DNA of 64,000 bases from Cutaneotrichosporon cavernicola (lineage: Eukaryota; Basidiomycota; Tremellomycetes; Trichosporonales; Trichosporonaceae). Numbering within the stretch: position 1 is the first letter of the stretch; every line of letters starts with the position of its first letter. The notes below the pieces were generated by a model. That model did not search any database, was not told where the DNA came from, and saw only the letters and a program-made list of their open reading frames with translations. A program made the position numbers and the translations under genes. The stretch covers positions 930,001-994,000 of the forward strand of contig NC_083396.1 in the NCBI RefSeq assembly GCF_030864355.1, written 5' to 3'. This document shows positions 55,542 to 64,000 of this stretch, piece by piece.

Positions 55542-55922
55542 GCTGGATAGAGGGGAACGTGAGCGGAACGCGGGGCACTGCTGGCGGAATGTGTCAGGGC
55601 AGTGGATCTTTGGTTACTAGCAATTGGTATGGAGAGATGAGGATGGAGAACGAGAACGAGAACGAAACCGAAGGAGGAGAGCAAGAGAGAAAGCAAGCAT
55701 CGACGCACACGCGGACCTACTCTACACGTTGGTATTAACGCAGGTCAACGCGACTCGGAACTGACTATTTGACCGAATGGAATGTGCCAAGTCGCACAAC
55801 CCTACCCAGCAATTCAACAAATTCGTTGGATTGTATTCATAAACCTTGCCCAACTGGGCAAGGCCAAAGCTTGTATTCTATGAGGCCATTTTCTTTTCCA
55901 GGGTCCCTTCCAAATGTTTTGC
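55542..55922. other. Intergenic
   Basis: 381 bp between two minus-strand loci, holding the promoter of the glycosyltransferase-like gene with a GAGAACGA-type purine repeat near 55645-55670. No gene was seen. Confidence 0.5.
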
Positions 55923-56985
55923 CTAGGCCTCAGTCTTCTCGCCCAGCTTCTCGTACGGCTCCGGCGAGCGGATGACCTCGAGGTTCTCGTCGTCGTCTAT
56001 GCGGCGCCCAAGGTCGTCGGGCGTGATCAACTCGATGAAGCGCATAAACTCCTCAGCCTCGTCCTGAAACTTGCGGTAGGATATGGCATCATATGGGTCG
56101 TCTGGATCGAACGTCAGCGATGAAGCTTGACTTGACATTCCCCTTTGCTGTTACCGACCCCGACCCCGGCTCCCTGATTTCCTTAGCCGGCTGTCTGAAT
56201 CTGTAGCGTCACTAATGACATCACTGAAATAACCAGTGTTGAGCCAGTCGTGATGCCAGGCCTCCGCACCGACAAGGATGGGCCCTTTGAGTTGGCCGCG
56301 TTGCCTGGGTCCCATCGGGAAAAGGCAAGGACGTTGAGGACTGCGGGACCGGTCCGGTCAACGCTAGCATTGTACTGTGGCCCCGGGGGAGTGTTGGGAA
56401 GAGCAGATACAGTAGTACAGCACTCTGCTGTTGTTTCGTAAAAACGAGTCCCCCAAGGCCCCCCGCCCCTCAAAGTCGCCATCTGGACTCATTGCGCACC
56501 TCGCGACCCACGGTGTCAAACCGGTTTGGACAGGGGGAGCCGCCCAGGTCGCCGTTGCCGAATAAGACCACCGTCCCAAGTGCGTTGTGAATGGTCTGTG
56601 GCCCGTCAAGTTGGTCCTCTGAGGATGGGTAGCTCGGGTGAAGTATCTACATCAAGCGTATTTTGGACTTGGCGGGAAGCGACTGTTACACTTTGTAACT
56701 GCCTCCGCCGTAGCAAGTGAAGTCTTACGAGCATCTCCAGGATGTCGCTGCGGAGCAGGATGTTGGTGTTGCCTACACGGTATGCGCATAGCCCTAGGCC
56801 CTTGCCCACAACATGCCTACAAACAATCTTGTCGGCGGCAGCGCGGCTCAGCCTACCAGTTAGGCGGATGGTGAGAAGCGTTTCTTGTCAAGTAAAGCGC
56901 AGAATAGTTTCGAGGATTTTCGGGAAAGGCTGCCGGGTCGATGAACAGGGTGCTCGCTGTAGAAGATTTTGGGGCGGTCATCTGG
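55923..56985 (-). pseudogene. F-box-like family gene, broken
   Basis: From a TATATA at 57048-57043, an ATG at 56981 opens a frame reading STLFIDPAAFP, the start of an F-box-like family I recall from Tremellomycetes. The homology then continues as ILETILRFT only in another frame, after an AAAA run (56917-56920), and next meets TGA at 56890-56888 before LLTIRLTGRLSRAAADKI. Later segments (GPQTIHNALGTVVLFGNG, TTGSTLVISVMSLVTLQ) also fit a long C-terminal part. A 71-residue ORF at 56138-55923 (YRKFQDEAEEFMRFIEL) follows a CTGAC...CCAG acceptor and may be the last exon, or a separate small gene. One frameshift plus one stop make this a probable pseudogene. Confidence 0.5.
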
Positions 56986-57474
56986 TGCTCTAGTGAAGTG
57001 ATGAGTGTTGAGTAAAAGGAGAGCTTGGAGGATCGAGTCGAATATATAGGAGGATTCAGACATTCATACTGACGGCGGCAGTGTTTGGGGTGGACCTTCT
57101 AGATGGAGGTCAAGCGGAATCAAACTTATTCCGTTGCATAGACAGAAAACGGCCGCATTTTCGTTTGAGATAATGTTTGGTTCCGACTTGGGCGAGGTCG
57201 TCTTGAAGTAATCGTCATCTTCTTCATCCTCCTCTTGGTTACCGACACATGCAAGGGACAATGTTCACATGTACGGCTATGCTCAATTGTACAGTAGTGT
57301 CTAGCCCTACGGCATCTCGCTCTGATGAAAAACACAAGCTATCCTCCTTCTCCCTTCCCCCCTTTCCCGTCCTCCACCTCCTGCCCCCACCTTCCTTCCC
57401 TCCCACCTTCCTTCCCTCCCACCTTCCCACCTCCCCCGACAACCTCTCCGGCTCCCATCTCGTCTCTGAATCAC
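56986..57474. other. Intergenic
   Basis: About 490 bp between minus-strand loci with the TATATA at 57043-57048 and a pyrimidine-rich + strand stretch at 57340-57440. No gene was seen. Confidence 0.5.
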
Positions 57475-58434
57475 CTAGACTACGCCGGTCACTGCGGTCC
57501 TAACCCCGGATGGTTCCTTACGCGGCCCCAACTCGCTAACAGTGGTCTGCTGATCATCAAAGACGGGGAGCTCGTAATCGCTGGATCGGTACGTGCTTTC
57601 GCGTGCGGTGTTGCGCGGCTGATCGAGCTTGGAGTAGGAGCCCTTGTGCCTCCAGCGCTTGATCATCCCGGAGCAGCAGTCGATGGCAACCATAATGGGG
57701 AGGGTGAGGCTAAGTGCGGCTGCGGCGAAGACAAAGTAGGTCGCTTTGCCGTACGAGGCGGATGTCGCGCCACCAGCGAGGAGGTCACGCTTCAGCGCTC
57801 CAAAGAGGAGTACGTTGAGGCCGAGACAGCCGGCTGCGAGCATGCTCGTCAAGATGCCCAGGAGGCTGGACCAGATGAGCGAAAAGGCCGTCTTGCCTGT
57901 GATGGAGGTGAGTGCTCCCAGTCCGGCAAGGGCTGGGGTCAGCGGGGAGGGCGAGTGGGTTATGGGCCAAAGTAGGGGGAGACAGTAGAGAAGACTGTAA
58001 ACGCATCAGAAGCCAATGCCGCCCCTCCTTCTCTTCCTGTTAGACTCACCACAAGTGATCGCCACGGCCAGCAGCCCGTTGCTCGCCAAGTTGTACCATC
58101 CGCGAACAGTCATTCCGTTTTTCTCGGGGAATGTGAGAAGAACTGCCAGTTGCACGTCATACCCGACTGTGCGGCGGCTGCAATAGTCCCCAGCCTCTCC
58201 ACCAGTCCGGCACCACCCAAATGTTCCGAGGGTAACCGTGTTCCCGTTCCCTTCGACGGTGAGGTATGACCATCCAGTAATGGGGGTTGAGACTGGGGTG
58301 AGCGCATTCGTCAGAGACTACCACGTAGTAGGCAGCCCAGACTCACTGGTTGCAAGGAGGAGGAGCGTGAACACGACTGTCAGGATAGACGAGTGGATAA
58401 GCTGCACGATTTTGGACCGTTCCCAGCGTGTCAT
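57475..58434 (-). CDS. SUR7/PalI-like four-span membrane protein
   Basis: Plasma-membrane tetraspan protein of 262 residues. Exons: 58434-58347, 58292-58050 and 57932-57475 (789 nt); introns are 54 and 117 nt. The first span near residues 11-30 (LIHSSILTVVFTLLLLAT) is followed by an extracellular loop with VTLGTFGWCRTGGEAGDYC and the VGYDVQ that the SUR7/PalI family shows just after its Cys pair. Spans 2-4 follow (ASNGLLAVAITC, FSLIWSSLLGILTSMLAAGC, YFVFAAAALSLTLPIMVAI). The cytosolic tail is basic then Ser/Thr-rich with YRSSDYEL. The loop motif and topology carry the call. Role in pH signalling, eisosomes or septins cannot be told apart. Confidence 0.8.
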
Positions 58435-59328
58435 GGTTGATGTAGTAGAAAGGTGTTGCGTGTGGAGTGTAATGGCAAGAAGAGTGCCATGTTATAGCAG
58501 ATTCCAAGGTCAAAGGTGCGAAACGAGGGTACACATAGGCTGTGCTGTAAGGATCCCAAAGGAGGCTTGTGGGTTCAAAGTGTGTGCTCAGTCCCACTTG
58601 ACACATCTTTCATACTGCCATTGCTTTGCACTCATCGCCTATAGCGTTTGCGTGACCTTGGTGGCGCGACTGCTTTGTTCGTCCTCGGCAACGCAGCTGT
58701 GCGGCCTACGTAGTGGCTAGTGGCTCCGGTATTTGGGGAGCATGAGAGCATGAGGAAGCGAGGTAAATGTATGGATCCATGTTAACTGGAATGCTGTGTA
58801 TGCTCTCTGATCCCCTCGTCCCAAAATTGTCACACTCCGCATCAACATAAGGGTTTGAGGAACGTTTGACCAGCCAACACCGCCCCCACCGGCTTCCCGT
58901 TTTCAGTCAATCCGCTGAAACCGGTTCACTACAAGACAGGTCATATAGCACTGCTTAGGCCCTTTTAGGCCTCGTCCCCACGTCGCTCGGGCGTCTCTCA
59001 TGAAATCATGAAGGGTGACAAAAATGGAGGGTGGGCGAAGCATGCGCGAACCATACTTCCATACCTGGGAGTAGCGCTTTGCGTCTTGAGCTTGCGCGGA
59101 GAGGTGGTGGCGTTCGTAGTAGTGAGTGGTGGCATCAAACGAGATTGCGACCTGCAGTCGTGCCACAGGCATCTGTAGACTCAGCTCCGGTTCTCACATT
59201 GCAGCCACGTAGCCCCGACCGCACAGCGCCTCTGCTTATGCGTACACAAATACATATGGAATCCTCCAAGTATACAGACTTAATCTTCTTTCTACCACTG
59301 ACATGTATCTCTCTCGACATCGCGACAT
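58435..59328. other. Intergenic, 0.9 kb
   Basis: This region holds the promoter of the SUR7-like gene and the 3' region of the SNF2-family gene. No gene, repeat or clear element was seen. Confidence 0.5.
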
Positions 59329-62300
59329 CTAGTAGTCGTCGTCGTCGTCATCGTCGTCGTCGTCGTCCGGAGGAGGAGCCGGCGATGCGTCGCTGTCGAC
59401 CATCTCATGGCGGCGCGCGGCACCAACGTTAAGCTTGATCTTGGTGCTGACCGCGGCCGGGCCCTTGTACATCGGTGTGCTCGTGCCACTGGCAGCAGGC
59501 GTTGTCTCTTCAGTGCCGGCTACGCCCTCCCCAGATGGGAACTTGGGCAGCTCTTCCGCAAGTCGCCTATCGTAGTAACTCTCCATTGCGTCGGCCGCGT
59601 TGTAGACCCATGATCCTTCGGTGTTGTACGTCCGCGCGTTCGACCACAGAAGACGCAGGTCAGCCGTGAGCTCGTTCAGGCCGTATGCCGCCTGCGTGAA
59701 CTTGCGCTTGATCTGCGACATCGCAATCGGCTGCTGGATGATGGAGTAGTAATCGGGGTAGATCTTGCGGTCAACCGGCGATAAGAAATACACGTTCCAA
59801 TGCTCGCCTGTCCCGTCGTCGACGAGCGTGTTGACCTCCTCGAACAACTTCTTGACCATCTGCCGCTCCTCGGGGCTGCGTGCGTTGGTCGCGGTAATCT
59901 TGCGGCGTTTCTGGCGTCAGTTCAGTCGCAGACGCACAAGCTCACCTGTGGTGTCTCGTCTCCCGGACCCGGCGTCGCACTCTTGCTTGGCCGCCCACGC
60001 TTCTTCTTGGCGACCCCTTCGGCGGCCTCCGCCTTGAGCGACGTGATGACCGATGACAGAGGCTTGCCCTCGGCCTCGGCCTGTGCGAGTACCTCGTTCT
60101 GGCGCTTGCGCTCAGCCTTACGTTCCGCTCTCGCCCGCTTGCGCTGAGCAGCAGAGTCGATGTCATCGTCGCTGTCCTCGAGGGCGTTGATGAACTGGTC
60201 GTCTGTGAGACCGTCCGTGTACCGCACATCGGCCTTCGCGCGGCGCCCGCGACCTTGGTCGTCCTGCGAGGCGACCTGCTCTGCCATCTCCTGGCCGATG
60301 TCGCGGCGGTAGAACGGCGGGAGCTCCGACTCCTGCATGAGTGGCGGAGGAAGTGGGCCCTTGTTGCCGGCTTCCTTCCAGTCGGCGATCTTGTTCGCAG
60401 CGCGTTCATTGTCCATGCGCTGGAAGATCTCGAGTTCGTGATCTCCACGAGCAAGGAGCTCGTTCAGCTCCTCATCGTCGAGCTCGTTCGTTTCCTCTTC
60501 CTCCTCGTCCGCAGCTTGCTCGAACGCCTTAGCGATGTATGCCTCGTACTCGGCGTTCGTCGTAATGTCGTCGAATTTACCAGCCTGGATGACTTTGCCG
60601 TCGATCTCGAGCTTGGCCTGCGCACGCTGCAACACCAGCTCCTCGACAGTGCCGCTCGAGATGAGACGTAACACGCGCACCTCCTTCTTCTGACCGATAC
60701 GGTGGGCACGGTCTTGCGCCTGCAAGTCGGCGTGCGGGTTCCAGTCCGTGTCGTAGATGATGACAGTGTCTGCAGACTGCAGGTTGAGACCGAGACCACC
60801 CGCACGCGTGGAGAGGATGAAGACCTGGTAGGGAGAGTCGGGGTCGTTGAAGGTTGACAGCAGCTGCTGACGCTCATCGGCCTTAGTGGAACCGTCGAGA
60901 CGGCAGTACTTCCACCCGCGGTAGTCAAAGTAGTCGGCGATGATGGACATGATCTCCGTCATCTGGAAGAAGATGAGAACTCGATGGCCGGTCGCGAACA
61001 GCTTGGGCAGGATGCGGTCGAGTAGCTCGAACTTTCCCGCTGTCCGCACTATCTGCTCGTCGACGTGGTTGCCGGTCGAGAAGTCTTCATCTACCTCGCG
61101 GAAAACGAAGGGGTGGTTGCAGATCTTGCGGAGCTGCATGATGGCGTTCTGAAGGTTTGCTTGGCGCCGGGGCTTGCCGGACGACAAGTCGGTCGGGAGA
61201 GTCTTGTACTTCTTGACGCTCTCGTACAGCTTCCATTGCAATGCGGACATTTTCGTGTAGATGACCTTTTCGACCTTGTCCGGGAGCTCGGACTCGACGT
61301 CCTTCTTGAGACGACGGAGGAGGAAAGGACGCAAGACCTTGTGGAGACGCTTGACGACGAGGAGAGCCTCTTCTTCGTTCATCTCCATCTTCTCCTGGCC
61401 ACCCGTGTTAGCGAATGGCGCGTTGAACCACTCGTCAAACGACTTGACCGAGTTGAAGATTTTGGGCAGGACGAAGTTGAGCAGCGCCCACAGCTCGGGC
61501 AGATTGTTCTGCAGCGGGGTACCGGTGAGAATCAGGCGGTAGCGAGTCGAGTAGTACTCGTTGAGGGTCTGCGAGAGCTTCGACTTGATGTTCTTGAGAC
61601 GGTGACCCTCGTCGATGATCATGTGCACCCACTTGATCTTGGCGAGGAGTGGGCGCTCCTTGATGATGTACTCGTACGTGGTCAGGCAGACCTGGAAGTC
61701 AACCGCCCGAATGCGCGGGTACAGGTCGCGACGGACGGCAGGCGAACCCTTCAAAATGAGAGTGCGCACCGAGGGTGCCCAGCGCTCGAACTCGAGCGTC
61801 CAGTTGGTGAGGGTGGATAGAGGAACAATGACGATGAACGGCCCCGCCGAGTGCTTTTTCTCAATGAGGTAGGTGATGAGTGAAATGGTTTGGATGGTCT
61901 TGCCGAGACCCATTTCGTCGGCGAGAATACCGTTGAGGCGGTTGTTGTAGAGCGAGATCATCCACTGCAGACCCTTGACTTGGTAGTCCTTAAGCGTGCC
62001 GCCCGAGAGGATCGACGCCTGCTTCGTAACCTTCTCCTGGATGCGGTGCGCAACCGCGTAGTAGTCGACCTTGCCCGACTTGCGCTCGGCGTCGTCCTCC
62101 TCGCCGTCCTGGCGACGCGCGCCGAACATGGCCTCGGAGGCAGGGCCTTCTTCGACTTCGAAGGGAAGTTGCATAGGTACCTCATCGCGGTGGACAGCAT
62201 CGTTCTGCTGGTCGACGACAGCAGCAGCGAGCGTCTCCAAGAACTGGTCGGTCTGCTGCAACAGGTGGCCGATACGCGAGTCCTTGGCCTCGCCCAGAAG

Positions 62301-63733
62301 GGCGAGGTAAGCGTCTTCGTCATCGTTCTTGAGCGCCTTGAGACGCTCCTTGGCGAGACGCTCGACGCGACGCTGCTCCTCTTTCTCGATCTCATTGTGC
62401 ATGCGCAGGATGGCTTTGCCGAGGCGCTTCATCTTGTCCGCGCCAGAGCCGCGGTTGCTCGTCGAACCCGCATTGATGACGTTCTGGCCGTGATCAATGA
62501 TCGAATTGATGTACGCGAGGTGGCGCTGTTTGCCGCGTTGTTCACGCTCCGTCCGCTGCCGCCGCTCCGCAGTCTCGGTCGCCAGCGCGTCGCGCAGCGT
62601 GTGCGTGCGGAAGCGTCGGAACTGCGAACGGTCGGCGGGGATCTGCGTCGAACCATGCATGGCCCGCACGAGGTCCTCACGCAGCAGGCGCTGCTTACCA
62701 AGGAGACGAAGGCTTAGGAGCTCGATGCGGGCCTGCATTCCAAGCTTGGGATCAGGAAGTGATGTCTCGTCCGTGACACCGGGCACGTCAGCCGCACCCG
62801 ACGTGCCCAGGCCTGTGGTCGAGTCAAGCTCTTCGAGCTCCTTCATGCGCCACGCCATGCGCGTCTCGACGAAGCGATTGCGCTCGTCCATCAGAATATT
62901 GTGGTCCAGGCCACGCGGCGCCATGGATGGCACCAGCATCCGCTGCAGCTTCGTCTGCGGGTGGGTAATCTCGTCATCAAACTTGCGGTTTGCGTACACT
63001 GAGGGGTGGATGTACGCGTTGTAGGGGTAGATGATAGACGATTGGTCAAACTCCATCGCGTACGGTGCCTCGTTGGGGAGGTTGGCCTCGACGACCACCT
63101 CGACCGTCTTGTCCACGACCTTGTTCTCAATAGTGGCTGATGTTGGGGTTACGGGTTGCGTCCCCTGCGCCGCCTGCTGGAGGTACCCCGGGACGGGCTG
63201 GTTACGGGCGAGGAGGTGATACGACTGGGCCTGAGAGCGGACCTGCGCGATCTGAGCCGGAGTGAGAGCGACGTGCTGGCCCTGTTGTTGTTGTGCAGCG
63301 ATGAGCATTGCACGCGGTGGCAACTTACTCGTTGGGCTGGGTGCAGCAGGCACAGCGTCCCCACCTTCGGCCTGAGCCTTTTTCTTCTCGGCCTCCATCT
63401 GGATGGCGCGCTGGTGCAAGGTGAGGACCATCATAGAGCGCGCCATCTCGCTCGACGTCTCCCTCGTAAGTCCAGTGGACTGCAGCTCGGCGACACGCTT
63501 AGGTCAGCGGATGCATATGCCGCACGCACTTTACGCAGAGTGTGGATGCGCTGAGGGTCCATGTTGAGTAGCATCTGGCGCTTGTTCTCGTCGTCGAGCA
63601 TCATGTTGACAGGTGGCTGGCCTCCTGGCATGGGTGGACGGATGGGGAAGGAAGCACCGCCAGGCGTGGAAGCCTGTGCTGGGGAGGGGGCTGTTTGTTG
63701 ATCCATTACCGGCGACGGTGCGGCGTCGGTCAT
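59329..63733 (-). CDS. SNF2/STH1-type chromatin-remodelling ATPase
   Basis: Catalytic subunit of a SWI/SNF or RSC complex, 1445 residues. Exons: 63733-63530, 63497-59946 and 59910-59329 (4338 nt); introns are 32 and 35 nt. A QLQ-like segment lies near 148-175 (LTPAQIAQVRSQAQSYHLL), an HSA-type basic helix near 375-410 (ERRQRTEREQRGKQRHLAYI), ATPase motif I near 600 (LADEMGLGKTIQTISL) and the DEGH box near 698. Helicase C is near 905-1030 (VLIFFQMTEIM, DGSTKADERQQLL, STRAGGLGLNL), then a SnAC-type region, and a bromodomain near 1264-1370 (FLSPVDRKIYPDYYSIIQQP, with the acetyl-lysine Asn in LLWSNARTYN). The C-terminus is an Asp run. The length is closer to Sth1/Snf21 than to Snf2, but the paralogue is not settled. 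Confidence 0.95.
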
Positions 63734-64000
63734 GGCTGGCCCGTTGTTGTTGTTGATGGTATTGCCGGGATGGATGTCGCGCTCGCGTGCGGTGTCAATG
63801 ATGCGGGGTCGCGAGTTGTAGGAGACGCGGTCGGTTGGTAGTCGGAATCGGTCCGCGCGGGGGTGGAGGGAAGGGGGAAGGGGGAATGGGAAGGTGATTG
63901 CGTGGGTGCAAACTCGCATTGTCCCACCAAAACGTGGCTTAGAGAGGGGGAAAAGGGAGCAAATCTCAGCCTAACAGCGGGAACAAATCTTGCAACGGAG

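Noticed and set aside
61890..62717. 275-codon + strand open frame opposite the SNF2-family gene
   Set aside because: Antisense shadow of the ATPase coding exon.
1..64000. CRISPR arrays, insertion sequences, retrotransposon LTRs or terminal inverted repeats
   Set aside because: No regular spacer array, no transposase or reverse-transcriptase motifs and no paired terminal repeats were found by eye.

Overview
The window is fungal nuclear DNA with short-intron genes. It most likely comes from a basidiomycete yeast of the Tremellomycetes, probably the Trichosporonales. The evidence is GC-rich coding sequence, many very short introns ending in a CTGAC-type branch motif a few bases before the AG, a class V-type myosin-motor chitin synthase, and a fragment of an F-box-like family that I recall as expanded in Cryptococcus and Trichosporon relatives. 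The order-level call is inference. There is no prokaryotic, viral, CRISPR or obvious transposon content. I recognised no tRNA or rRNA gene.

Layout. 1-18 kb: a 5'-truncated fungal-specific transcription factor (+), a Munc13/UNC13-type C2-MUN protein (-), a pirin (+), two tandem secreted low-complexity proteins (-), a scrambled coding-like stretch at 14.3-15.2 kb, then a mitochondrial carrier (-) that shares a 239-bp promoter with an HCNGP/SAP30BP-like gene (+). 18-34.5 kb: the 1,3-beta-glucan synthase FKS1 (-), a 2.75-kb divergent intergenic region, the 13-exon anaphase-promoting complex subunit APC2 (+), a MATE transporter (+), a decayed gene (-) and a highly acidic C2H2 zinc-finger protein (+). 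34.6-43.7 kb: profilin (-), the vacuolar polyphosphate subunit VTC1 (-), a 3.2-kb intergenic region and a membrane-anchored coiled-coil protein (+). 43.7-64 kb: a 1956-residue myosin-motor/chitin synthase fusion (+), a type I membrane protein (+), a small acidic ORF (+), a type II membrane protein resembling O-fucosyltransferases (-), a broken F-box-like gene (-), a SUR7/PalI-like tetraspan protein (-) and a SNF2/STH1-type chromatin-remodelling ATPase with bromodomain (-).

The genes are mostly independent housekeeping genes. The common theme is the cell surface: glucan synthase, chitin synthase, secreted repeat proteins, a SUR7-like protein, an exocytic Munc13-like factor and profilin. Nothing shows that they form a co-regulated cluster.

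Exon structures were worked out by hand from splice motifs, frame continuity and remembered family patterns. For every multi-exon model given as intact, the exon lengths sum to a multiple of three. I found no clearly new multi-gene system. The best leads are a chitin synthase motor with altered switch motifs, a stop-free presequence-like extension upstream of the pirin ATG, divergent echinocandin hot-spot residues in FKS1, micro-introns with almost no branch-point-to-acceptor spacing, a two-tier repeat secreted protein and three decayed loci.
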